Assembly: GCA_022376515.1 (NCBI GenBank)
Contig: WTXI01000076.1
Location: 1-64,000 of the forward strand
DNA from: Lactifluus volemus
Lineage: Eukaryota > Basidiomycota > Agaricomycetes > Russulales > Russulaceae
Reading direction: 5' to 3'
DNA: 64,000 nt
Shown here one piece after another: positions 43,470 to 55,455 of the stretch. Below the pieces are notes generated by a model. The model saw only the letters and a list, made by a program, of their open reading frames with translations, was not told the DNA's origin and made no database searches. The translations under genes and the position numbers were made by a program. Position 1 is the first letter of the stretch. Every line of letters starts with the position of its first letter.

Positions 43470-44888
43470 TTCAGCGAGTACGGCGGACGGCAGTAGTATG
43501 TGGGTTGTAATAAGATGAGTTCTGCCAGTGAGCTGCGGAGGGATATATGGTGGCAGTGCATCGTTCCTGAGACCGTAACGTGTAGGCGGTGCATGGAACA
43601 TTCTCGTGAGCCATCGCTTCTCCTGGTACTCAAAGAAGCAAGCCCCAACAAGACTGAAATAAAGGTGGGTCGGAGTGTTAAGAATACTGTATCATTTCGA
43701 CCGGATATTCGGTCCCACGTCACAGCGAAAAAAACCGCTCACTAAAAATGTTTTTTTTTGACCGAAATTTTCCAAAGTGCCGAACATGCGGTCTAAATGA
43801 TACAGTATGTGAAAACAAGGCTCCGAGCTCCATCAGGAACCACTACTATGGCTAGGAAGATCACCAGTTGTTAGCAAATTTTTCAAGTTAAATCCAGTTA
43901 TACCCAAGTTATATCATTCGACACAATCAGTGGTGCTTGCCCAGCCAGAACTTGGACGCGCGAAGCTTAAGATCAATTTACCATTGTTGTTTTCGAAGGT
44001 GGTTGCTAATATCGGGGTTGGAACTTGCGTCAATCACGTTGGTACCTCGCTTGGTCGGAAGCTTCAAGGGTGATTCTCAGGCTGTGCCCATGAGAATATA
44101 AGGTCGGTGGACACCCTCACAGCACCTTATTCACGATCAAAACTAGCCTCGTGGTTGTCGGACAAAGTCGCCGTGTCACTTACAGTAGGCCGCAGTACAT
44201 GCTGTAAGGTCCTTCACCGCAGGCCACTTCAAGTTGGCCTACTTTTCAATCTACTTACATTTTATAGATCGCGATTTAAACAAATCTGAGTAAACTAATG
44301 TTTGTTCAATATGTCTAGTGGTATATAAAATAATTTACAAGATGCTACGTTAAGAGATGAGGGTTATGGGAGGTGACGAAGCAGGATCGTTTCATATCTA
44401 GTCACTGGCACGTTTCATATCTAGGCCATCGATATCCGAGGGGTGTGGAAGAAATGGATTGCGAAATACATGATATTCAAACTACCAGTGGACTGCCAAA
44501 CTCCCCACGATCAACAGCACGCTAGTTACACGTGACTTCGTTCGCCAGCAAGCGACACAGGAAATGCACGCGCCTTTACCAACACCGCAGCTACGTCGGC
44601 CGCAAGTACATCTACCTCACGGAGCACAAGTTCTACGATCGAAACGGGCAACCCTTGCCTGAAGCGCCCTGACTGCCCAGTCACGTCAAGGGATGAGGAC
44701 CAAATTGAGTAATTCTCCCTCCAGATTTGCACGACTAATTTGTGGTCTGACAGATTTAGTACTACAGCGATACAGTCATCCTATCCAAGCTGAAACCTCT
44801 TATCCCGCTTCATAGCCTCTTTACGCCGACGACCAGAGGATTTGTATTTCCCACAGTGAATATCAAGATACTTCCATCATATTAGGCC
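43470..44888. promoter_or_regulatory. Divergent intergenic region between two helical protein genes
   Basis: This is 1.4 kb between opposite start codons, holding a mariner-type MITE at 43685-43807. The rest has no recognised gene. A short plus-strand frame near 44560-44670 (HRSYVGRKYIYLTEHKFYDR) is open for only about 30 codons and is not assigned. Confidence 0.4.
43685..43807. mobile_element. 119-bp mariner-type MITE with TA target duplication
   Basis: The element spans 43687-43805. The left end CTGTATCATTTCGACCGG and the inverted right end CTGTATCATTTAGACCGC match at all but two of 18 bases, and the similarity continues through (A)T(A/G)TTCGG. TA flanks both sides. A short AT-rich centre separates the ends and there is no coding capacity. 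Size, inverted ends and TA duplication fit a Tc1/mariner-derived miniature element moved by a transposase encoded elsewhere. Confidence 0.85.
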
Positions 44889-46070
44889 ATGGCCGAGCTT
44901 AACCAGGCGATCAGCATCATAACCTCGTCCGCCTTCCCTAAGGCCAAAGCAATCTGGACGTACCTAACGAGGTTGAATGTCAAATTACAAGGCATTTCTC
45001 GAGACTTAGATCAGGCAGCCAGAAGCAACGTGTCCGAAACAATCGATAAACTCGAAGTCGCCCTAGAAAGACTCTATGAACTCGCCGTATTCATCCGCGG
45101 GGACTACGACAATCGTGAACCCGATGAGATTTCAAAGGGAAATTTGTTTCATCAGCTACGTCAGGAATTTGAGGAGGTTGAGGCTCGAGCACACCGAGGA
45201 CTGAAAGAAATTGGAGATTTACATAACCAAGTAATCGGTTAACTATCTCAGCCAACAATCCTTTATGTCCTAATCTTCTTCCAGGTCATGGAAACACAGT
45301 CAATGGTGATCACACCAATCAAGAACACATTGTCGCTTATGACCCAGAATAACCATGACGAGCTCGCTATTACCTTGTCCAAAATCAGCTCGACTCAACA
45401 GTCCATCCAAACTTTCGACCAGAGCATATGCCAACAGGAGGATGCAGTCCGAACCTTGCAATCCAAGGTGGGAAGTACCCGAGCTGCATTCGTGGCCAGT
45501 GCTGTCATAGTAGGTCGATCGTTAATGCTTTCCTTGATCAACCGGCGGCGTCCGTTAGACCCATTTAACCTCCAATCCGACCATGACTACGCCGCCCGTG
45601 CGCGCGACGACGCGCAGAACCAACGTAACCGAATGCTCGATGAGATTTCTAATCTACGCAACGAGGAGCAGAGACTACAACAACATTTGAAGGAGGGACA
45701 GCAGCTAGCGGCCGAGTTATCCCTGCTGTCCGACACCGCGGTGTCGACCGAGTCTCGTTGTATCATGATCCAGTCTGGTTTCGGAACGCTCAAGGATGCG
45801 GCGTCCCGGCTAGTCTCGCAGGTCAAAGGGGTTGTGGGTGACATCGACATCGTTGAGCGGATGGCGTATACAAAGAAGGAATTCGCATTGCTGTTGCTGG
45901 GGCTATGTGGTGACGCGTTGGTCGATTTAAGGCTTGTAAAGGGCGTTCAGAAGATTAAGGATGAACTTGTGGAGGGATATGGGTCGAGCATGCCGAAAGA
46001 GATAGAGGAGGCGTGGAATGAGCTCGAGGGGAAGATGGCGCTGAGTCAAGCTCGGATCACGGGTTTCTAG
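44889..46070 (+). CDS. Helical hypothetical protein with central hydrophobic segment
   Basis: Two exons (44889-45230 and 45285-46070) give 375 residues in frame. The intron is GTAATC..TTCCAG and joins GDLHNQ to VMETQSMVITP. Residues 1-115 form helices without strong motifs. A coiled-coil (about 120-175, SSTQQSIQTFDQ..VRTLQSKV) leads into a hydrophobic stretch near residues 180-200 (AAFVASAVIVGRSLMLSLI), then a second long charged coiled-coil (about 220-270, NQRNRMLDEISNLRNEEQRL) and a helical tail. Coil, hydrophobic hairpin-length segment, coil is the layout of ClyA-type alpha-helical pore-forming proteins, but I see no sequence match I would call homology. No signal peptide is visible. The gene is intact. 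Confidence 0.8.
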
Positions 46071-46989
46071 ACTAGCGATCGATATCCTCAGGCTCGCGGT
46101 CACCCTTTCACGATGTTGACATTACGTTGTGTATTTTCTTTCACGCTCTTGGTTGCGGCTTCGCTCCAGTACGTTCATCGTCGGCACATGATCCTGTATT
46201 TGCTACTATATATTTTCTTTGCTCGTTGTCTGGACAAGAACTAGCACTGGGGTGTAAGCTTAAAGTTTGATCCTGAGTTACTTTTCATTTTTTTTTCGCC
46301 ACCGCCCAGCTTTCCTTTTTGATTCTTTACATAACACAGCATCGCCGTCCGGTTGTTGTGCCATCATCCGCTTGCCCACTAGGGCTGCCAACCGTATACG
46401 GTTACTATGAGATACGGTATGTATACGGGTGTGCTCCGTACCGTAAACCTGTGCTGCAGAAGCTCCGACGGTCACCGGTACAGGCTACTACACGGCAGTA
46501 ATACGGTATCACGAGTCCATACGGCTGTGTATTAAAGACAAAATGCGGTTACATAGACACTGGACTCAAGCTTAATTACAACTACTATAATTACTAGAAC
46601 AGAATTATTGATTCCTTGCACATGCGCGAGGGGGCTAAGTAAGAAATGAGAAAATGAAAGTACAAATGCCACGGGAGGCGGAGGGAAGGTGTTGTAATGC
46701 ACGAGTGAGGCGCACCACCACTGCTGATGGACCACCGACTCGGCGCTGTAGGCTAGCAGTCGTCAGGTCGATCACCTGTCTTGAAGATGTCGATCTTAGC
46801 AACCAGGCCTGGCACGTAGAGGAGTGGGCAGCGCGAGATCACGTGGTCTACAGTTCTGAAGGCGACTCGGAGTCTTTCAGCATCGTACATTTCCTCAACT
46901 TTGTTCTCTTCGTGACCAGGCATATACTGTATGTCATTTTATTATAAACAATATTCTAGTTAGAATTTGCTTTTTGTAATTCCACTCAG
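46071..46989. other. Intergenic, no gene recognised
   Basis: Around 46390-46520 there are repeated, degenerate TACGGT(A)-type motifs (for example CCGTATACGGTTACTATGAG). Otherwise no coding or RNA gene is supported. Confidence 0.4.
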
Positions 46990-48755
46990 TCAAACAAGCA
47001 ATCCAGACGAAATAGCAGAGTCAAGCCCAAGCCAAGCACCCGCAGGCAGAAAGACAAGCAAGAGCATAGAGCCATCCAGATGGTCTTGGTCTTGAGCGCG
47101 CTATGTACATTGAGAGGGTTTGAGGCAAGACGTGCGTCCACGTCAATGCCGTGACCTAATCTGAAGCATCTAAATGACGACAAATATGAAGTGACAAAGG
47201 GTGAAAGAAAACCCCCCCGCTATACGAGGAGGGTTGTTCTGCGATCACTATACAAACCCTGTGGTACGCGAGTCAGTGAGGGAGCCAAAGATGAGTAGAA
47301 GACGCACCGAGAGCGGCGGAACACCGAAGTCGGATTCCTCGGCTTGGCTTCTGTCTTTTCTTTCTGCTCGTCAGCTCTGCGATCTCCAAGGTGCTTCACT
47401 GTTCGTACGCGTTTGTTTTGGCCAAAGAAAGTCGACAACACAGACGGAATATTCTTGTATGAGCATGGGCACTGCGGGCGCGCGTCTCGAAACGGAGCAG
47501 GAATAAAACACGCAGTGATAGTTTATAATAAAAGGAGAAGCATTCAATCGGAACAATTTTGCGTTTTTTGGTGACGATTTTGCTATTTTTTGGGGGGGCT
47601 ACTTGCGCCGTTTTTATGAAATTTGCACATTTTTTTGGACGATTTATGTTGAATCGAGATGGGAAAAGGGCTCAGCAGAACAAAAATAAAAAAAGACGCC
47701 GGAGAGAAAATGGAAACGGAGCAAGGGCAAACGGGAATTCCACCGCCCGCCACGCAGATCTCCGCCGCGACTCAGAGACCCACGCGACGAGCAAGCGGCA
47801 CTTGTGGCCCACTCCACATCGTCGCCGCGACTCGACGACATGAAGCAGGTTACACAGTGGAGAAAGGGGGTGGAAAAAAAAAAGAAGAAATGAGGGACGC
47901 AGCTACAATCCTAAGCCTCGGTTTACAATACACGACGTAGTGGATGCGGATTCACGATGAGAAACGTGAGCGGCAGATTGCGGGGCGGGTGGCCAATGTA
48001 CGGCCAACGACCGTTCGGGCGTGACGATCCGCCGACTGGCGGCTGCGGTAGTTTGTTCGGTCTGACGAACGCACTCTAGATGACGTGCCTTTGCAAGACG
48101 CCTACCGGTGCGCAGCATGGAGCGAAGTCTACGCAAGGTCCGTTGGGCCGCAAAATCCTTTGGATAATAGCGCGCTAGGTCTTCATCATGCATCTTGCAA
48201 CGTCTGTTGAGTTCCGGAACGTCGAGCATCTGGCCATTGCTCGTCCAGGGGTGGTGCACGTCGATCCACAAGTCCCACGTATACGGATCGTGGATGATGA
48301 TCTCGGGAAGATCCAGCGTCGACTTTTTCTCACTCTTGGCAGGATCCGAGCGCTTAGGCGCCGCAAGCTGGAAACGGTTGAAGGGGGTCTCCACTTTCGT
48401 TGCTGCCGCTGCCACTGGAGAAACGGCAGACAACCGACGGGGTTGAAGAGGCACAGGGGCGCGACCCTTTCGGAGGAGGAGAGTAGAGGCATTTTCAGGT
48501 TGGGGAGTTTGTGCTTTCTTAGCCTGAGCCGCTGAGGCCGGTTGCGGCGCCCTCGCCGGATTGGTGAGGATGGTGATGGGCGGAGTCGGCTTTCCAGTGC
48601 GCACGGGCAGCAAACTTGTAGGTCGCTTCGCTGGTGGCAACGGTCCGCTGGAGCAGCTAATCACTGTAGTGAGAAATTTTCGTAAGCACAGTCTACGAGT
48701 GTGGAGGTTTTGAACCAGTGCAGTGACCCACCATTTCCCAACACCAGATCGCGCC
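46990..48755. repeat. Dispersed repeat family, copy S3
   Basis: This closely matches S2 (34620-36344) in the same orientation, including the ORF at 47903-48664, and has shorter similarity to S1. At its right edge GATCGCGCCT is followed directly by CGTTTGCGCGCC. This is the empty target site for the 3.08-kb element, and the match to 39425-39950 continues from there. Confidence 0.75.
47903..48664 (-). CDS. Conserved hypothetical ORF of the dispersed repeat (copy in S3)
   Basis: This paralogue of the frame at 35508-36254 has 253 residues, with the same Pro/Ala-rich front half (SGPLPPAKRPTSLLPVRTGK) and the LDLPEIIIHDPYTWDLWIDV, RRCKMHDEDLARYYPKDFAA and basic helical segments. Length changes in the low-complexity half are in multiples of three, so the frame is kept. 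As in the other copy it opens just after a CACTACAG acceptor (here TG ATT AGC), so an upstream exon is likely. The function is unknown. Confidence 0.5.
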   Translation of the reverse strand: MISCSSGPLPPAKRPTSLLPVRTGKPTPPITILTNPARAPQPASAAQAKKAQTPQPENASTLLLRKGRAPVPLQPRRLSAVSPVAAAATKVETPFNRFQLAAPKRSDPAKSEKKSTLDLPEIIIHDPYTWDLWIDVHHPWTSNGQMLDVPELNRRCKMHDEDLARYYPKDFAAQRTLRRLRSMLRTGRRLAKARHLECVRQTEQTTAAASRRIVTPERSLAVHWPPAPQSAAHVSHRESASTTSCIVNRGLGL

Positions 48756-49709
48756 TCGTTTGCGCGCCACCACCAGCACGATTCAAGGCAACATACATTG
48801 CCGAGCCTTTTGAAGACGAGAATGGAACAGGAGACATATTAAAATGAACAAGGGTAAATTTCTCTGAGAGAGAGAAAGAGAAGACAGCAGAAGTGTCGCT
48901 AATACGATCTGTCCCTGGAGTCGCCAGCTTTAAAGCCTAGTACGACAACCGGGCGGTTTTGAAATTTGTCCAGTCTGGTGTTCTGCCAGGAAGATTAATG
49001 ACAACGAAATAACATTCTTCTCAAAAAAGTAAATCAGCTTGGATCCGAACGCCATTCGAACACAAGTGTGTCTCTAAACGTTCTGAGTGAGTGAGTAACT
49101 AGCAAGAGTCACTGGGGGCTGGTGGCCGAAATATATTAGTCAGCAAACCCGCCTCCACGGGTTTGGCCCCGTTCGTCTGCCGCTACGTAGCCCACTACCA
49201 CTAATTATCCCCTTTCGTATGCAACCATTCGAAACGGAGGAGATCGGAGAGGAAGGTGTGCATGCACAGGATGTCCGTTGCCAGTTGTGTACTCCCTACG
49301 GAGCTACTTACTGTACCGTGACAACATGTCTTGCCCTGCCTGTATCTAGCTTCTCTCCGGCGTTTCGTGGAGACGGGAATGAAAAAAAAAAAAAACCGTT
49401 TGAGATTGAACTGCCTTGATGAAGCTTGATTGATTAACAATGGAAACCATAGCAACTAGAAAGCCAATGCAAATCCAAAGATACGTGCGAAAAAAAAAAT
49501 TGCAATAGAGGTATATCAAGAAGCGACGCAAAACTCGAAGGATCATACATCTCATGAATACTGTACACCAATCCGAGTCCGGGGCAACCGAGCTGTATAT
49601 ACTCACGGCTTTAGCGCACCACTCATCTCTTCAGCTGACGATACTTCACCGTCACGCTCACGCTAATCGCCGGAGGTGAAAAAAAAAAAAAAAACCGCCC
49701 CCCCATCAA
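48756..49709. other. Repeat tail matching 39425-39950, then gene-free sequence
   Basis: 48756-49305 matches the S2 continuation. 49306-49709 is gene-free, with several poly-A/T runs (49381-49396, 49490-49499, 49680-49695) that flank the end of the seven-TM gene. Confidence 0.5.
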
Positions 49710-51238
49710 TTAGAGAAAGATCACGTGAAAGGGAAAAAAAACCCCACTACTCACAGTTGTATAATCGTCAAGGCAGATTTCAGTCGCCTTTCTGACATGT
49801 ACGACCACACTATCGTTATCTCGGTGGTGTCTGTGTCCCAATCCTCGAGGAGCATGATGGGCAGGCGTATGATAAGAGTTATTGATCGATCCTTTCGCCG
49901 GCGTGAACGACGAACCACCGCTTTTCAGACCGGCTCGTACGATGATGAGCGTCGGAGCAAGCGCCTGCATTAAAGTGGAAGTACATCGAAAACACAGAGA
50001 AAAAAAAAACAACTCACGCTGATCTGGCCAAGCGATGAGGCGAATAGAGCGCCTGTATTCGTCGACGAGAATCCGAGTAAGAAGATAGTAGTGACGCTGT
50101 AGAGAGCACCCGATTCGACGAGAATCCAGAGGATGGAGAGACGGGATGCCCGGATGCCCTTTGAGTTCGGTAACATAGTGATCCAGAATCGATAGCCGAT
50201 CAGCAGAGTTGCGCCGAACTGCGTCGCTATTGATAGTACCCATGTGGCGATCAGCCAATTGTGAACGCTCGGAGTGAAGACGGAGCCATTCGGAGGAAGG
50301 GTCGCGAGGTGGGCGAGGGCGGTATAACCAGTGACTGGACGTGGTAAAGTCGGCCGTTTAGGATCATTCTAGAAGAAGAAGATAAAGAGCTTCAAATCTC
50401 ACTTGTGGATGCAATGCAGAGCAAGATCTAGGGGGTAAGAAATATCAGTGAGGTGACAGAGTCGTCAGTAGAGAGACCAGACATACGAATGGAAAGGTCA
50501 GCCAAAAGTTGCGATTCCATATTACCCATAAGCGCCAAATCTGATCTTAGGCATTGAGTTCACCATGTGCAAGCATGAGTGACACATGACGACCTACCAG
50601 GATGGCATCGCCGATGAGGCTCTGATTACGTTATAAGATTTGACTGTGGTCCACACGAGAAAGGCTACACGCACGTTGGTGATATAGAAGACCGATTGGC
50701 ATATATGCTCCGGATTTGATTGACTGAGCAAATACTGGATAGTCCCGCCCGGAGTGTCCGCCGCACTGATGAAACCTCTGATCATCTGGACGAGGATTGT
50801 GATGATGTGTGCCGTAGCGAGCGAGAATTGTGTCGCGGCCACGATCAGCATCAATCTGCGCGTTGACATGACATGAGCGCGAATTACCAGTGGGCGATCC
50901 CGATGAAAGCGGAATGGGAATCCGAACTTACAGATTTGATCCTTTCAACCCCTTCATATTCAAGACATGTGCGCATAAAGCAAAGACGCAGATACTGCGC
51001 ATTCACCAGAGAACATGGTCAATACGGTTGGAACAAAGGGGGAGGAATAAGAGCTAGCGTACTTGATACCTGGTTTTACAATGAGCGGCCGGTCCCCAAA
51101 AAGACACGGAAACGTGGAAGGAGAGGGAGATTGAGAAATACACTCACCATAAAGAGGACCGACGATCCAATAGGAAAGCAGGGATGACTCATTCCAAGCC
51201 AAGTCACCCGGGAATGCCTTTGGAGGGCCAGCAGACAT
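49710..51238 (-). CDS. Seven-TM hypothetical membrane protein (Agaricomycete family)
   Basis: This is a multi-pass membrane protein of a type common in Agaricomycetes, with no assigned function. The start is M 51238 (SAGPPKAFPGDLAWNESSLL). Recognised exons include RRLMLIVAATQFSLATAHII, HICQSVFYITN, then SLIGDAIL, IWRLWVIWNRNFWLTFPF, ILLCIAST and VHNWLIATWVLSIATQFGAT with LLIGYRFWITM, ILWILVESGALYSVTTIFLL, and a tail ALAPTLIIVRAGL followed by a His-rich linker (HTPAHHAPRGLGHRHHRD). The donors are GTGAGT, GTGCGTG and GTAGGTC. The hydrophobic segments fit seven helices, with the His-rich tail outside the membrane. The splice between the first two exons (51160-50870) is not settled. Receptor-like or transporter roles are both possible. 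Confidence 0.7.
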
Positions 51239-52152
51239 GGTAACAAATCAAAAAACGGGGGGGGGAGGTGTGTGTAAGAACACCTTTCGGAGGTGAGGGG
51301 TTTCAACGTCACATTTTTGAGAATGTCTATAGGTTAATAAAGAATCGGTATGTATCGGATAGTACATGTAAAGCCGGGCCTGCCGGGGGGAATATAAAGA
51401 AATATGAAATGATGACTGAAACGAAACAGTGGGGGTCGTCCGACCATATGGATTGGCAGCCCTAGAGATCGCCCTGAACTTGAAGGATCAAGCGATCAAG
51501 TCACAAAAGACGCCCTCGAGCAACGGGCAAATCGAACAGGCGCCTTTTTTTTTCCCGAGTTGGCACGAAGCAACAACTTCTGGACCCCAAACTCTGATGA
51601 TCATTAAATTGAGTACGCCGAATATCATGGGAAAAACCGTGACCAGGCATCATCATCGTTTGGAGTAAATTGACGTGTAGTAATCATGTAAAATCATCGA
51701 GTTGTGTGTGTGTATGGGAAGACCTGACCTGATCATTAATAATGACCAAAACAAGTCGTTTTGCTCTGCTTGTGGACCCACGATCAAATCAAATCAAATT
51801 GTAGATCCTTCCATTCGGTGAAAAAAGTCACGACCGGCGAGAAGCGCCAAGTTGCTGCCTGCAGTGCTTCAAGTTATGCACTGCCCTCCAAGAAAAATCC
51901 TTTTTTCTGTATCCCAACAGTCAAAAAGGAACGAATACAAAAAAAAAAGGGATCGACCATCCATCGATGTCTATCATCGTGATACAGTTCAAATAGGCTC
52001 ACAGCCTCGGAACTGACTTTCTGGGGCCAGAACTCGGAGATCACCGAATATAAAAATTTATGGCCCAAAATTAGTTTTCTGTACTACTGTACCGTATTGG
52101 CGCAAAAAGCCTGCCTGGTAAAAAGATACACGCTTTTTCTTCTCTCCGGTAG

Positions 52153-52187
<35 letters not shown>

Positions 52188-52902
52188 AAGGTCTTGGGGA
52201 GGTTGAGATCGCGGGGTGGTCCCGGTGGTGATGGCATGTGAGTTTTTCGGAGTTCGGAGTTCCCCAATTCAGTTTAACCCGTCGTCGTCGTGAAGGGACG
52301 ATTACAGGTACACTGTACTTGTATGGAGTGTTTGATCGACAAGCCTTGACTTTTACTGCTTTCCCAAGGACTGATAAATGACCGTACCTTACCCTTCTAC
52401 TGTATCCGTCAATCACGCCTTCAATTGGTCACTACGGTAGTACATTTTAGTGTCGGGGGGTGGCAATACGTATCGTTTACGGTCGTAAACGTGTGAACGT
52501 TCATCATGATGATGTGCATCATAGGTTATTAGGGATCACGAAAGCGATTGACATGATTGTTCCGTCTTCACATGGTGTGAAAAGAAAAGGGATACATTTG
52601 TCTTCGGAACACAACATGTTTTTGACTATCGTTACTTTAATAAAGCTTAATATGTGCTATCATATATCGTGGTGGGGTGTCGTTTGGGTCCTTCGTGAAG
52701 CAAGAAATGTGAGAGGAGGAGGAAGATAAAGCAAGAGGGATAAATCAGTGTCGTGTGAAGGTGTCGCAGGTGTACGTAAAGATAGTAAGAAAGAAGTCCA
52801 GGGGAAAAAGAACGAGAGAGATGAGTAAGTAAGAATCAATGATGTCTAGAACAAACACCAGAAGGTAAGAACGATGACAAAGAAGGTGATGATGATGATT
52901 CA
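51239..52902. other. Intergenic with (TCG)n microsatellite
   Basis: No gene was recognised over 1.6 kb. A (TCG)n microsatellite of about 11 units lies at 52154-52186. AT-rich stretches and several poly-A runs occur near 51540 and 51940. Confidence 0.5.
52154..52186. repeat. (TCG)n microsatellite
   Basis: About 11 uninterrupted TCG units lie in non-coding DNA between the seven-TM and single-TM genes. This is a likely length-polymorphic site. Confidence 0.95.
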
Positions 52903-55455
52903 TCACGAATGGCTTGTAGGATCACGCCCCGCCACACGGTTCTGAAAGACGTGTAGATGATTCGGGCTACCCCAACTCCCACTCCACGATCTTGGTGGTG
53001 GCGGTGGCGGTAACATCCCATCTTCTCCCACCCCTACCCCCGCCGCCGACTGTGACTGTGGATCTGTCGTCGACGTGTGCGTCGTAAAACTACTCCTCGT
53101 CGCCGTAGAAGTGACCGTCGCGCTCGCCGTATGATGCGAAACCGCCCGGTCCTCACCCGGCAACGACGGTAATGACGGCGGCGCGCGGGTCGAGGGAACG
53201 ATAAATTGTCGACCGGTAGCGGAAAGCGGAGGCGAGATTTCACCCGGATTGCTGCGCATCGGGCGTCGGTCGATCGAGGAGATGGAGCTCGATTGTGCGA
53301 GCGATTTGAGACTTCGTCCTCGCGAACGTTCAGAGTTGGTGTTGGAGGCCGGTGCGGAACCAGACGCGCTTCGAACCGAGTATGGACCTAGATGGGATCG
53401 CATCGAGTGCAGCGATCCCTGTTCGGAAACAGTCGGTTCACGCGGGTACACAACCGTCACGGGCTAAGCAACAATCTCTCAGCGCAGCCCCACAAAAAAA
53501 AAAAAAGAGGGCAAAACTCACAAGACCAAATGTCGTACGCCGCTCGTGCGTGACTGGAATCCCCTGGGCAATCTGCCTCCAACTGTTTCTGGCGGCCGGT
53601 GGATCTTCTTCCAACACTTCGATATGAATATCAGAAGGAGCTCCCGAGTGACGCGGTGCATTCAAATTTGAAAACGAGAGGCCAGGTGGTCTCCTGGTCA
53701 ACGACGCGGACGCAAACGGCGATGCGGGACGCGGAGCAGGTATGTCCAAAATGTCACTCGCATCATTCGAATTTCCAGTATTCTGCTCGTATGCTGCAGG
53801 GCCTTCACTTTCCTCGGAGGCACGCATTGGGTCCGCAGACAATGGAGATGGTCCAGCATAACCGGCGCTGCGACTGGTCGATGTCGTGCCGTGTGGAAGC
53901 GGAGGTACGGGAGGCGATGGCGTAGAAGACAAGTTCTCGCGTGATGTCGCGTCATAAAACACGGTGTTTCCTGACCGTGCGGAACCCGAACTGAACGCAC
54001 TGATCCCCGATATAGGGCGAACACCGTTACGATAACTCATCTCGGTACGTGGCTGGGCATTGTGACTGCGTCCGGCCTCCACTTCGTTGTCCGTGAGCTG
54101 TCGAGCGATAAAGGAGGTACTCTTTAGCGAGGAAGCGCTTGGGGTGGTTGAGCGCGGCTTGGGGTTAAGCCAGCTGCGACGCAAGATGTTGGGAATTCCG
54201 ATAGGCCAAGACGGTCGAGAGGATGACTGGGAACTTTGTCCGACTTGTACACGCCGGGCCGTGTAGAGCAAAGCCGACTCGGGATCATTTCCTGGGGTCA
54301 TCGAACGTTCACTGTTCAACAAGGACTTGCGCGAACCATGTGAGACGTTAAGGTTGAGTGTGCGGGGTGGTAAAAGCGGCGCATCAAGCTCAAGATCTGC
54401 CTCGTCCGGAGACTTGACGGTGTCAGGGCCCTGTAGTGAGGTGGAGAATGCCTCGGCGAGCTGCTCGCGCGAGATAACGGCAGTTGGTCTATTGCTAGAG
54501 GACAGCGCGACGCCGATCGGTCCTGACGAATCCTGAGACCGTCGCGGGGAATCGACGAGGCGTGCTGTGGTCTGTCCGTCTCTTGTGCCACGGGTCGCAT
54601 CTCCACTACGACGCAGGAACGCATCGTGCTCATCTCCACTGCTTTGCACGGAGCCCTCGCCTGCCGAATGCAACTGTGTATCAAGATCTGCATCCTGATC
54701 ATCGTCATGTCCCTGGACGTCATGCCACATCCACATAACTTGACTTGGTGGAGGCTCCGAGTGGTACTCGCCTGGGGCTTGATTGCGTTGGCGTCTACGG
54801 AGGAAGAAGATGAGGAGGAAGAGTAGGAGCAATGAGCCGAGTACTGATCCAAGGACAGCACCGACGATCTCGCCAACATGATGCGAGTGAGAGGATGATT
54901 CACCACCGATTGGTGAGGAGGACGGTAATGAGGTAGAAGATCGGGTTGGCCCCGCAGTGGAGGGTGTCGCGGTTAGGGAGGAAGGTGTCGCTAGTGTTGA
55001 GGAAAGGACGGATGACGCAACGGTTGTGGACAGAGGATTGGACGCTGACGATGCCGGAGGGAACAACCCACCGTAAACCCAGACGCCGTCAGGACCGAGA
55101 GGAATCTGAAACAGGGAAGCATGTCGTAAGCACACCAGCCCCCGCCGACGAGGGACAATACTTGAACATCGGCTCTATCGGCGCTGAGGAAGAGCGCACG
55201 ATAATGCCGCGCGATCCGTGCTAAACCCCGATGTGGACCAACCAGGCGCCTTTCCAGACAAAGACGAACCATCCACTCTGCCTCTCCACATTACGGCAAA
55301 AAAAAACAGCTCAAAGTACTCACCGGAGGCCCATAATATGTCAAAGGGAGAGAGATTATGGTGGTGAATGTCGCAGTAGCTTGCCCTGCGGAGTCCGTGG
55401 CGAGTGAAGTCGAGTCGGACAACCAGGAGGGCAAAGCTTGAGTGGGTGCGGCCAT
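52903..55455 (-). CDS. Single-TM low-complexity membrane protein
   Basis: The gene starts at MAAPTQALPSWLSDSTSLAT (55455). Exon 1 ends SLPLTYYGPP at a GTGAGT donor. Exon 2 opens IPLGPDGVWVYGGLFPPASS and continues through a Ser/Thr-rich stalk (about residues 60-120) to one strong membrane helix, VGAVLGSVLGSLLLLFLLIF, followed by RRRQR. This indicates the stalk outside and the long Ser/Pro-rich tail in the cytosol. A third exon (GTGAGT donor near 53525, TTAG acceptor near 53465) starts PVTVVYPREPTVSEQG and ends with a poly-Pro run and a stop at 52903. The total is roughly 750 residues. No N-terminal signal peptide is visible. The layout (Ser/Thr stalk, one helix, long disordered tail) resembles cell-wall stress sensors of the Mid2/Wsc kind, but no cysteine-rich domain is present. 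The function is not assigned. Confidence 0.75.

Noticed and set aside
46390..46520. TACGGT-type short repeats
   Set aside because: Irregular spacing and sequence, no clear tandem unit, and no array or hairpin structure. No CRISPR-like regularity anywhere in the window.
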